A DNA stretch of 64,000 nucleotides from Flavimobilis massiliensis (GTDB taxonomy: Bacteria > Actinomycetota > Actinomycetes > Actinomycetales > Cellulomonadaceae), in assembly GCF_900240335.1 (NCBI RefSeq), contig NZ_LT964979.1, forward strand, positions 2,604,001 to 2,668,000, given 5' to 3'. The notes under the pieces were generated by a model. It ran no database searches, had not been told where the DNA came from, and saw nothing but the letters and a program-made list of their open reading frames with translations. The number at the start of each line of letters is the position of its first letter. Positions within the stretch are counted from its first letter, which is position 1. Of the stretch, positions 25,433 to 33,365 are shown one piece after another. A program made the translations under genes and the position numbers.

Positions 25433-26293
25433 GTGCCCGAGGTAGAGATCTCCCTGGTTGTCGGCAGCCTCTTTCGGCCGGAGCCGCTCGAGCGGCTGCT
25501 GGTGAGCCTCGAGGCCCAGAGCTTCCGCTCCTTCGAAGTCATCATCGTCGAGCAGGCGGACCGCGTCGCGGTCGAGCAACTCGTCGCACGGTTCCCCTCG
25601 CTCGACGTCACCGTGGTCGAGTGCGAGCGGGGCCTGTCCCGTGCGCGGAACGTCGGGCTCCGGCTCGCCCGGGGCCGGCTCGTCGGGATCCCCGACGACG
25701 ACTGCTGGTACGAGCCGGGGACCCTTCAGCGCGTCCATGACCGGTTCGACGAGGACCCGAAGCTCTCGATCCTCCTCGGCCGCGTCGAGACCGACACCGG
25801 CACGATGCTCGAATACCCCCTGGCGGCCTGCGTCGTCGACCGCGTGAGCGCGTGGCGCACGGCCGTCTCTCCCGGGGTCTTCCTGCGCCGGGAGGTCATC
25901 GACCTCGTCGGTGACTTCGACGAGAGGCTCGGCGTCGGCTCCGGCACCCCAGCAGGCTCCGCCGAGGAGACGGAGCTCGTCCTGCGTGGCCTTGCTGCCG
26001 GGCTGCGCGCCGAGTACGATCCGCGTCTGCACGTCTCGCACCCGAGCCCGCAGGCTGTCGCCGGTCGGCTGAGCGTCACGACGGGGGAGCGCTACGGGTT
26101 CGGGATGGGAGTCGTCGTCAGGCGTTTCGGCCCACGCACCTTCGCGGCGACGATGCTGGTGCGCCCGCTCCTTGGTGCCGTCGTCGCGCTGCTGCGCGGT
26201 GACCGAACGCTTGCGACGTTCCGGATGTACGTCGTGCGCGGACGCTGGGCAGGCTACTGGCGCGGGCTCGGCAGCGACGGGGGCGCCGCGTGA
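25433..26293 (+). CDS. GT2 family glycosyltransferase
   Basis: A 286-residue GT-A enzyme with VEISLVVGSLFRPEPLERLL, a sugar-nucleotide segment ending ECERGLSRARNVGLRLARG, and the metal-binding GIPDDDCWYEPG. A basic C-terminal part may lie against the membrane. The GTG at 25433, seven bases after GGATGG, is preferred over a TTG at 25418. Its stop overlaps the next gene (GTGA). It belongs to the plus-strand unit GT2-GT2-Wzx-acyltransferase and should extend the lipid-linked oligosaccharide. Confidence 0.87.
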   Translation: MPEVEISLVVGSLFRPEPLERLLVSLEAQSFRSFEVIIVEQADRVAVEQLVARFPSLDVTVVECERGLSRARNVGLRLARGRLVGIPDDDCWYEPGTLQRVHDRFDEDPKLSILLGRVETDTGTMLEYPLAACVVDRVSAWRTAVSPGVFLRREVIDLVGDFDERLGVGSGTPAGSAEETELVLRGLAAGLRAEYDPRLHVSHPSPQAVAGRLSVTTGERYGFGMGVVVRRFGPRTFAATMLVRPLLGAVVALLRGDRTLATFRMYVVRGRWAGYWRGLGSDGGAA

Positions 26294-27294
26294 GCGGCAC
26301 CGGGACGCGCGGCAACGGCACGGTGACCGCGGGCATCGTCACCTATCTCGACCGTGCCGCGATGTGCATCGAGGTGGCGGAGTCCGCGATGGCGGCCGGC
26401 GCCGACCGCGTCGTCGTCGTCCTCAACGGGTGCACGCCCGAGTCGGCCGAGGCGCTCCGCGCCTGGGCGGGCGACCGCGCTGGCACGGTCGAGCTCGTGG
26501 ACCTTGGCGAGAACACGGGCAGTGCTGGCGGGTTCCACGTCGCGCTGCGGGAAGCGCGTCGGGAGTCACGCTGGGTCTGGCTCCTCGACGACGACAACGT
26601 TGCGAGCCTGTCGTCGCTCGACTGTGCGCTCACGAACGCGGAGCGTTCCGACGTTGCAGTCCTCTCGATGGTGCGCGACAGCGACGAGGCGCACGCCGAG
26701 ATCCTCGCGGGCGCGGACCCGCGCACGGCATATCCCGTCCCGGGGTCGTTCTTCGGCGTCGACATCGTCACGCGGCTGCGACGCCGTGGCGGACGCACGA
26801 GCGACGCCGTGGCGGCGACATGGGAACTCTCCGCTCCGATGCCGCAGGGCTCCTATGGAGGCCTCGTCGTGCGGACCGACGTCATCGACGCGGTCGGGCT
26901 CCCGCGACGAGACTTCGAGCTCTACTTCGACGACGTCGAGTACACGCGGCGGATCGTCGCAGCCGGTTATCCGATCCGTCTCGTGCGGGACGCGACGATC
27001 ACCGACCTCGGCGCGAAGTGGGCCGACACGTCGGACGGGGGTTCCTACGTCCGTGCGATGGCGCGCTCGGGCCAGATCTGGAAGACGCGCTACTCGATGC
27101 GGAACTCGACGTTCGTCGAGTGGCGCTCCGGCGGCGTGCCGACCAAGGCCCGTCTTCTCCTCAACGCGGGTGTCTACTTCTGCTACGCGGCGCTCGTGAC
27201 GAGGTTCGACCTCGTCTTCCTGCGGGCGGGTCTCCGCGCGACGCGGGACGGCATCGCCGGCCGCCTCGGGCGTACCTGGCCCTACGGAAGCTGA
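26290..27294 (+). CDS. GT2 family glycosyltransferase
   Basis: A 334-residue GT-A enzyme. Features are TAGIVTYLDRAA, the LGENTGSAGGFHVALREA motif, WVWLLDDDNVA with the DDD metal site and a late FDDVEYTRRI segment. The GENTGSAGG-type loop and DDVEYTRR resemble rhamnosyl- or galactofuranosyl-type GT2 proteins; with rml genes in the locus, rhamnosyl transfer is the better guess. GTG start overlaps the upstream stop; the stop overlaps the flippase start (TGATG). Confidence 0.88.
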   Translation: MSGTGTRGNGTVTAGIVTYLDRAAMCIEVAESAMAAGADRVVVVLNGCTPESAEALRAWAGDRAGTVELVDLGENTGSAGGFHVALREARRESRWVWLLDDDNVASLSSLDCALTNAERSDVAVLSMVRDSDEAHAEILAGADPRTAYPVPGSFFGVDIVTRLRRRGGRTSDAVAATWELSAPMPQGSYGGLVVRTDVIDAVGLPRRDFELYFDDVEYTRRIVAAGYPIRLVRDATITDLGAKWADTSDGGSYVRAMARSGQIWKTRYSMRNSTFVEWRSGGVPTKARLLLNAGVYFCYAALVTRFDLVFLRAGLRATRDGIAGRLGRTWPYGS

Positions 27295-28535
27295 TGGGCC
27301 CGCGGAGCCCCCTGCGCAGGGTCGCAGGTTTCGCGATGGTCCCTGCCGTCTCGGCGTTCATGCCGCTCATCTCTATGACCGTCATCCAGCGCGCGCTCGG
27401 CGCGGAACGTTGGGCCGAGGCCGCCATCGGCATGGCGGTCGGCATGTTCGGAGCCGGTATCGTCGACTTCGGCTACGGGGTGCTGGGCCCCAGCAGGGTC
27501 GCGCGGACACTTGACCCGCAGGAGCGGGCCCAGGTGTATGCGACGAGCCTGCGGATCCGCCTGTGGGTGAGCGCAGGGGTGCTCCCGGTCCTCTTCGTCG
27601 TCGCCGAGATGATCGGACCGACGGCGGGGATCGCTGGGGCCGGTCTCGTCGCTGTCGCGACAGCGATCGTCGGCCTCGCCCCCAACTGGTACTACATCGG
27701 GGCGGGCCGGGCTTCCGGGCTCCTCCTCGCCGACACGCTGCCACGGCTCGCCGTGACGGCGATCTCGGCAGTCGTGCTGCTGTTCGTCCCGTCGCTCAAT
27801 CTCTATGGCGCGATCATGGTCGTGGGGGTCGCGGCGGCCTATACCGGGGCCTCGGTGATGATCGTCCGGGGGCGCTCGCGGGTGGGATGGAGACTGGGTC
27901 GTGCGGACCGTGCCGAAGCGCGCAGGCACCTCTCGCTCGTCGGGCCGGCCCTCGTCACGTCCGTCTACACGACGCTCACCACCCCGATCGTCGGGATCGT
28001 CGCGCCCACCCAGCTTGCCTCCTACGGCGCAGCCGACCGGCTGCGCGGCATGATCCGTCAGATCGAGACAGCGGCTGGCAACGGGTTGCAGAGCTGGGTG
28101 AGCGAGCACCTCGACGACGGCCCCGTGACGCGGCGCCGGATGATGCGCACGGTCGCCCTCATGGCGGGGGTCGGTGCCGTCGCGGCGATCGGTACCGCGA
28201 CGCTCATGCCCTGGGTACAGGACCTCATCTCCGGGGGAACGGTCCGGGTTGACCGCGCCACCTCCGTGCTGGCGGGGCTGTCGCTCTTCTTCATCGCCAT
28301 CAATATTTCGCTCGTCTACCACGTGCTCGCTCCGCTCAAGCTCGCGCGCCCCATCGCTGTCTCGGCGTTGGCGGCTGCACTGGTGGGGCTCCCCGTGGTC
28401 ATCGGTCTCGCCCACCTCTACGGGGCCGCCGGCGCGATGGGCGGGGTCGCGGTCGCGGAGCTCGTCAGCGGCGCGGTGCTCGCGGTCACTGTGCGACCCG
28501 CGCTGCGTCGACTCACGGCGCCCGCTCGCAGCTGA
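27294..28535 (+). CDS. wzx: Wzx-type polysaccharide flippase
   Basis: A 413-residue membrane protein with about 12 hydrophobic segments of the MATE/PST superfamily. The opening FAMVPAVSAFMPLISMTVIQRALGA, the FGYGVLGPSRVAR turn and TQLASYGAADRLRGMIRQIETAA resemble Wzx/RfbX proteins that flip undecaprenyl-pyrophosphate repeat units. It starts one base into the stop of the preceding GT2 gene. It is the only Wzx candidate in the window and should work with the polymerase at 20022 or the one at 36624. Confidence 0.86.
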   Translation: MGPRSPLRRVAGFAMVPAVSAFMPLISMTVIQRALGAERWAEAAIGMAVGMFGAGIVDFGYGVLGPSRVARTLDPQERAQVYATSLRIRLWVSAGVLPVLFVVAEMIGPTAGIAGAGLVAVATAIVGLAPNWYYIGAGRASGLLLADTLPRLAVTAISAVVLLFVPSLNLYGAIMVVGVAAAYTGASVMIVRGRSRVGWRLGRADRAEARRHLSLVGPALVTSVYTTLTTPIVGIVAPTQLASYGAADRLRGMIRQIETAAGNGLQSWVSEHLDDGPVTRRRMMRTVALMAGVGAVAAIGTATLMPWVQDLISGGTVRVDRATSVLAGLSLFFIAINISLVYHVLAPLKLARPIAVSALAAALVGLPVVIGLAHLYGAAGAMGGVAVAELVSGAVLAVTVRPALRRLTAPARS

Positions 28536-28608
28536 GGCCAGCTGGGATGTCCACCGCATGACGCCCATCGCACGACAGCCCGCTCAGCGGGTCCCGAGAC
28601 GGGAGACC

Positions 28609-30717
28609 ATGACGTCCATGACCGCAGTCCTGGGCCGCGCGCGCGACCTCCGGCAGACCCGCGAGATCCGGCGAGACATCGAGGGTCTCCGCACGATCGC
28701 GGTCGGCCTGGTGGTCCTCTACCACCTGTGGCCAGGACGCGTCCGTGCGGGCTTCATCGGCGTCGACGTGTTCCTCGTCGTCTCGGGATTCCTCATCACG
28801 AGCCACCTGCTCGCGCACCCGCCGAGTTCGCCGCGTGATCTCGCGGAGTTCTGGGGTAGGCGAATCAGGCGCCTGCTCCCGGCATCGTTCCTCGTCCTTG
28901 CGGCGACCCTCGTCGTCACGTGGCTCGCAGCCCCAATCACGCAGTGGTCCGAGGTCTCCCGTCAGGTGCTCGCGTCGACGTTCTACGTCGAAAACTGGGC
29001 ACTCGCATCGAGCGCGGTCGACTACCTCGCGGCCGACAACGCTTCGAGCCCTGTCCAGCACTTCTGGTCGCTCGGAGTCGAGGAGCAGTTCTACCTGGTC
29101 TGGCCCGTGCTCGTCCTCGTCCTTGCGTGGTGGGCACGGAAGGTCGGTGGGAGCCGCGGAGTCCGTGTGCGCGCCTGGGTGACAGGTGGCATCGGCGTCG
29201 TCGTCGCGGCGTCCTTCGCGTGGTCGCTGCACCTCACGGCGACGGCTCCTGCCCGCGCATACTTCGAGACACCGGTGCGTGTGTGGGAGCTGGGAGCGGG
29301 CGCTCTCCTGGCAGGCCTAGCCCCTGCGATCGAGCGTCTGCTCGCACGCGCGGAGATGCTTCGCGCTCCGATCGCGTGGGTCGGCGTCCTGCTCATCGGC
29401 GTCACAGGTCTCGTGCTCGACCCTGCGGTGCCCTTCCCTGGGACCGCTGCCGTCATGCCCGTTCTCGGCACGGTTCTCGTCATCGCCGCGAGGGCGTCCT
29501 CGCGGTGGTCTCCTGCGCCGCTCCTCTCGTTGAGGCCCGTCCAGTACATCGGCTCGAGCTCGTACTCGATCTACCTGTGGCACTGGCCGCTCATCATCCT
29601 CTTCCCGTTCGTCGTCGGGCACAGTCGCGGTCTGCTGGGCTCGTTCGGCATCCTCGCCACCACGGTGCTCCTCGCGGGGGCGTCCAAGCGCTTCGGCGAG
29701 GACCCGCTGCGCGGCAGGCACCCGCTCGGCCAGCCGTTGTGGCGGACGTACGTCTTCATGGCCGTGGGAATGCTTGTGCTCGTCGGGCTCGTCGGGCTCG
29801 TGCGCTGGGATCTCGCGCGGACCGAGCGGGCTGCTGAGGAACGACTTGCCGCGGCGGTCGCTGAGCGGCACAGGTGCTTCGGTGCGCAAGCCCTCGTGAC
29901 CGAGGGCTGTACGCCGCACGGCGACGAGCTCGTCCTCTCTCCTGCCGCGGCCGCGAAGGACAAGCCTGCGCCGTATGCGGACGGATGCTGGGTGCTCGGA
30001 GACTTCACGGAGCAGAAGGTCTGTAGCTACGGCTCGACCCAGCCGGACGCGCGTCACATCGCCCTCGTCGGGAACTCCCACGCCGGCCACTGGTTGCCAG
30101 CGCTCCAGGAGATTGCTGAGGAGGAGAACCTGCGAATCTCGACCTACCTCATCTCGGAGTGCTACACGGTGCTCGAGCCGATCGAGTTCCGGGACGACGC
30201 GCGGAGCGCAGCATGTCTCGCGTGGAACGAGCGGGTCATGGAGGAGACGACGGACGGACGTTACGACGCGGTCGTCGTCTCGAACCGGTCTGAGTCCCGG
30301 CCGCTCGTGTCCGTGGCTGCCGGCGGCGACGTGGGTGACGTCAGCCGTGCCTACCGCGAGGTTCTGGACATGTGGACCGATGCTGGCGTCCCCGTGCTCG
30401 TCATCCGTGACACCCCCTACGCGGACGTCAAGAACGTCCCTGACTGCGTCGCCGAGAACATCGACGATCTCTCGCGTTGCGACGGCTCGCGTAGCCGTGA
30501 GGTGCCCGACCCTCTGGCGAACGAGGCGCTGGCGCGCCCTCATGACCTTGTCGAGGTCGTCGATCTCACGAATCTCATCTGCCGGGACGATGTCTGCTAT
30601 TCGACGGTGGGTGGAGTCATCGTCTACTTCGACGCGGGGCACCTCTCGGCGACGTTCGCAGAGTCCCTCGCTCCGGTGCTGCGCACACCGCTGATGGAAC
30701 GGCTCGAGCTGTCCTAG
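28609..30717 (+). CDS. OafA/YrhL-type O-acyltransferase with C-terminal SGNH domain
   Basis: A 702-residue membrane acyltransferase. The N-terminal acyltransferase-3 domain (about 20-370, ten membrane segments) begins RRDIEGLRTIAVGLVVLYHL and includes GFIGVDVFLVVSGFLIT and the FWSLGVEEQFYLVWP motif. The extracytoplasmic C-terminal domain shows the SGNH elements VGNSHAGHW and FDAGHLS. Such fusions O-acetylate surface sugars. An ATG at 28558 is in frame; 28609 is preferred for GGGAG just upstream. It closes the GT2-GT2-Wzx unit, so it likely modifies that repeat unit after export. Confidence 0.9.
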   Translation: MTSMTAVLGRARDLRQTREIRRDIEGLRTIAVGLVVLYHLWPGRVRAGFIGVDVFLVVSGFLITSHLLAHPPSSPRDLAEFWGRRIRRLLPASFLVLAATLVVTWLAAPITQWSEVSRQVLASTFYVENWALASSAVDYLAADNASSPVQHFWSLGVEEQFYLVWPVLVLVLAWWARKVGGSRGVRVRAWVTGGIGVVVAASFAWSLHLTATAPARAYFETPVRVWELGAGALLAGLAPAIERLLARAEMLRAPIAWVGVLLIGVTGLVLDPAVPFPGTAAVMPVLGTVLVIAARASSRWSPAPLLSLRPVQYIGSSSYSIYLWHWPLIILFPFVVGHSRGLLGSFGILATTVLLAGASKRFGEDPLRGRHPLGQPLWRTYVFMAVGMLVLVGLVGLVRWDLARTERAAEERLAAAVAERHRCFGAQALVTEGCTPHGDELVLSPAAAAKDKPAPYADGCWVLGDFTEQKVCSYGSTQPDARHIALVGNSHAGHWLPALQEIAEEENLRISTYLISECYTVLEPIEFRDDARSAACLAWNERVMEETTDGRYDAVVVSNRSESRPLVSVAAGGDVGDVSRAYREVLDMWTDAGVPVLVIRDTPYADVKNVPDCVAENIDDLSRCDGSRSREVPDPLANEALARPHDLVEVVDLTNLICRDDVCYSTVGGVIVYFDAGHLSATFAESLAPVLRTPLMERLELS

Positions 30718-30778
30718 GGCTGCTTGGACGACGTGCGGCTGCGCTGACGTGCGGCACGGGGAAAGCCGATGGGGTAGC

Positions 30779-33292
30779 TCAACGGTCCTGACGCTTGGTG
30801 AGCGCCTGGACGGCGGCGACGACGCGCGCGCAGGCCTCGCCGTCGCGCAGGGGGAACGTCGCGCGCACCCGCTCGGCGTAGACGCCCGCGGTGCGCCGCC
30901 CTGCGGCGAGGGTCGCGGCGAGCTGTGCCTCGGCGGCCGCGAGGTCGCCGACGACGGGTCCGAACCCGTCGCGCTCGTAGTCGAAGTAGCCGGCGCGGCC
31001 GACGTGCCCGCCGTGGAACATCGTCTCGGCGTCGAACTGGTGGTAGAGCACGGGCCGGTCCATGTAGGCGGCGTTGAACGCGACGGACGAGTAGTCGGTG
31101 ACGAGGACCGCGGCGCGCGCGAAGGTCCCGGCGATGTCAGTGCCGACGTAGCCGAGCGTCTGGACGTGCGCGGGCAGGTTCATCCGGGCGAGGAGCGGCT
31201 GCATGTTGGGGTGCGGCATGAACGTGATCGTGAGTCCGTGCTCCTGAGCGAGCCGCGCGACGTTCTCGGACCGCAGGAACGCGTCCCACTCCCGGACGTA
31301 CTCGCTGCCGAGCACGGAGTCGTCGAAGCCGTCGCGCCGCTGAGAGTCGCCCTCGAGCTCGCGGACGAGCCAGCTGCGCCACGTCGGGGCGACGAGCAGC
31401 AGGTTCTGTTCGGCTTCCGTGATGGTCGTGCCTGCCGCGTGGAGCCGGTCGAAGCGCGGCAGCTCGGTGAGGCGCACTTCGCGCGTCGTGTAGCGGAACG
31501 GCGAGTCGTCACCGGCGATGTACGCGTGCTCGGCGGTCGTCGAGGTCACGAAGAGGTCGATGGGCTTGGGGTTGAGCCACGCCGAGATGTCATCCTTGAT
31601 GACACCGTGCTGAAGGAACGTGAACCGCCAGTCTCGCGTGATGCCGTCGAGCGCGGCGGGGTTGACGACGGGCTTGTCGGCGTGGGACGAGACGAGGTGC
31701 GCGGCGTTGGCCATGAGGAGCTTCCATCGCCACGAGCCGTAGGGCACGACGCGCTTGTAGCCCTCGGCGTGGAGGCGGCGGTGGTCGGGTGTGCCCTTCT
31801 CGATGACGAACCAGGCGTTGATCGAGCGCTTGTGGGCCCGCAGGTGACGGAAGAGCAGCTCACCCGAGTCGTCGGCGTCCTGCGTGCGGTCCATGAGCAC
31901 CCAGGCCTTGCCGTAGAGCCGACGAACGGCGCGGGTGCGGGCGATCCGGTTGAGGATCCGGACGTTGCGGGGCGTGGGCTCGTCGTCGGTGGGGGCGAGG
32001 TCGACGCGGGGAGCACGGAAAGCCGGGCCGCTCTGCCAGGCCTCGTGGACGGGCTGGAGCTGTCCGTCGAGCTCAGTGACGGTCCCGAGGCGGCCGGGGA
32101 GCCAGTGAATACGCTCACGGAGCATGACCTGCCCGAAGTACGTGTGGGCGACGAGCTTGCTGTGGACGGGCTCGAGCGTCCGACCACGTCGTGTGAAGCG
32201 GGGAGTCGGTTCGTCACCGGTGAAGCGGTAGCTGATGCTCGTGAGCCGCTGCGCGTCGTCAGTCGCGCTGTTGACGACGTACGGCGTGCGCCAGGTGTCG
32301 GTTCTCAGCGAGAGGAGCACGTGACGAGCCGCGACGCTGAGGCCGCGCGTGTTGAACGTGAGGACGAGCCGCTCGTCGAGGTGCTGGGCGATCTCGCGCA
32401 GGTGGCGGACGAACGTCGTCCCCACTTCGCCGTGCGCGGCGGTCGCGCTCCCCGACGCGGCTTCCTCGGCGCCGAAGTACCACGAGAGCTCGTAGAGGAG
32501 ATCAGTCTGCAACCACGTGGGGACGTGGCCGTAGAGCGCGCGGGCGCGCGCGATGGCGTCGAGATAGCCGATCTCGGGGACGTCCGTGTATCGCCGCTGG
32601 TCGAGGAGCGAGCCGTTGAGGGTCGACGAACCGTCGGCGCGCTTGCGGTAGTTGTAGACGGACCTCGTGACGTACCCGACGACGCGCGAGGGTGCCGCGA
32701 GCAGGTACTGGACGACGAAGTGCCCGTCCTCGAAGTTCGGGCGGATCCGCGGGTCGAACCGGACGTCGCCGTCGACGACCGTCTCGCGGCGGAAGAACAC
32801 GCAGGGGGCGCTCGCCGGGAAGTACTTCTCCTCGGCGTCGAGGTCGACCGTGCGCGTGTCCGGCCCGAACATCTTGCGCAGCGGGTGCGTGTCCTCGATC
32901 CGGCCGTCCTCGTCGAAGTGGAGGAAGCGGTAGACGCTCGCGAGCACGGCCTCGGGGTGCTCGCGGACGTACGTGTCGACGGCGCCGAGGTAGTCGGGCC
33001 CGAAGGTGTCGTCGGGGTCGGGGAAGGAGATCCACTCGCCGGTCGCGACCTTGATGCCGGCGTTGCGCGCGGCGCCCTGGCCGGCGTTGGCCTGGGTGAT
33101 GACCCTCACTGTCCCGGGCCGCCGCGCCGCCCACTCGGCGAGGAGCCGGGGAGTCTCGTCGGTCGAGCCGTCGTCGACGACGATGATCTCGACGTCGTCG
33201 AGCCCGAAGGTCTGCGCTTCGAGGGAGGAGATGAAGTCCGGGAGGTAGCGCGCGACGTTGTACGCGGCAGACACGAGGGAGAAGCGGGGCAT
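30779..33292 (-). CDS. GT2-TagF fusion: glycosyltransferase plus CDP-glycerol/ribitol phosphotransferase-like
   Basis: An 837-residue two-domain protein. The N-terminal GT2 domain (about 1-230) has FSLVSAAYNVARYLPDFISS, VVDDGSTDET and FPDPDDTFGPDYL. The C-terminal domain (about 470-830) matches TagB/TagF teichoic acid polymerases, with FLQHGVIKDD, TELPRFDRL, FMPHPNMQ and VLVTDYSSVAFNAAYMDRPV. It should build or prime a polyol-phosphate wall polymer carrying sugars. A TAGACT box ends six bases before the ATG, with no ribosome site, so the mRNA is probably leaderless. No CDP-glycerol synthase (tagD-like) is in the window. Confidence 0.87.
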   Translation of the reverse strand: MPRFSLVSAAYNVARYLPDFISSLEAQTFGLDDVEIIVVDDGSTDETPRLLAEWAARRPGTVRVITQANAGQGAARNAGIKVATGEWISFPDPDDTFGPDYLGAVDTYVREHPEAVLASVYRFLHFDEDGRIEDTHPLRKMFGPDTRTVDLDAEEKYFPASAPCVFFRRETVVDGDVRFDPRIRPNFEDGHFVVQYLLAAPSRVVGYVTRSVYNYRKRADGSSTLNGSLLDQRRYTDVPEIGYLDAIARARALYGHVPTWLQTDLLYELSWYFGAEEAASGSATAAHGEVGTTFVRHLREIAQHLDERLVLTFNTRGLSVAARHVLLSLRTDTWRTPYVVNSATDDAQRLTSISYRFTGDEPTPRFTRRGRTLEPVHSKLVAHTYFGQVMLRERIHWLPGRLGTVTELDGQLQPVHEAWQSGPAFRAPRVDLAPTDDEPTPRNVRILNRIARTRAVRRLYGKAWVLMDRTQDADDSGELLFRHLRAHKRSINAWFVIEKGTPDHRRLHAEGYKRVVPYGSWRWKLLMANAAHLVSSHADKPVVNPAALDGITRDWRFTFLQHGVIKDDISAWLNPKPIDLFVTSTTAEHAYIAGDDSPFRYTTREVRLTELPRFDRLHAAGTTITEAEQNLLLVAPTWRSWLVRELEGDSQRRDGFDDSVLGSEYVREWDAFLRSENVARLAQEHGLTITFMPHPNMQPLLARMNLPAHVQTLGYVGTDIAGTFARAAVLVTDYSSVAFNAAYMDRPVLYHQFDAETMFHGGHVGRAGYFDYERDGFGPVVGDLAAAEAQLAATLAAGRRTAGVYAERVRATFPLRDGEACARVVAAVQALTKRQDR

Positions 33293-33298
33293 CGGTCC

Positions 33299-33327
33299 AG
33301 TCTAGGGCTGGGCACCCTCGCTACAGT
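33299..33327. promoter_or_regulatory. Overlapping divergent promoters of the two GT2/TagF-type genes
   Basis: Minus strand: TAGACT (33299-33304) ends six bases before the TagF-fusion ATG. Plus strand: TACAGT (33322-33327) lies 38 bases before the ATG of the other GT2 gene. The plus-strand -10 occupies the expected -35 position of the minus-strand promoter, so the two polymerases should compete. CTGGGC and GCCCAG flank the site as an inverted repeat. Confidence 0.5.
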
Positions 33328-33365
33328 GGAGCGCCCAGCCAGCACGTCGCACCCGGGGGACGGTC

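Noticed and set aside
25174..25740. 188-codon frame overlapping the start of the GT2 gene at 25433
   Set aside because: It is out of frame with the clear GT2 protein and has no supporting features.
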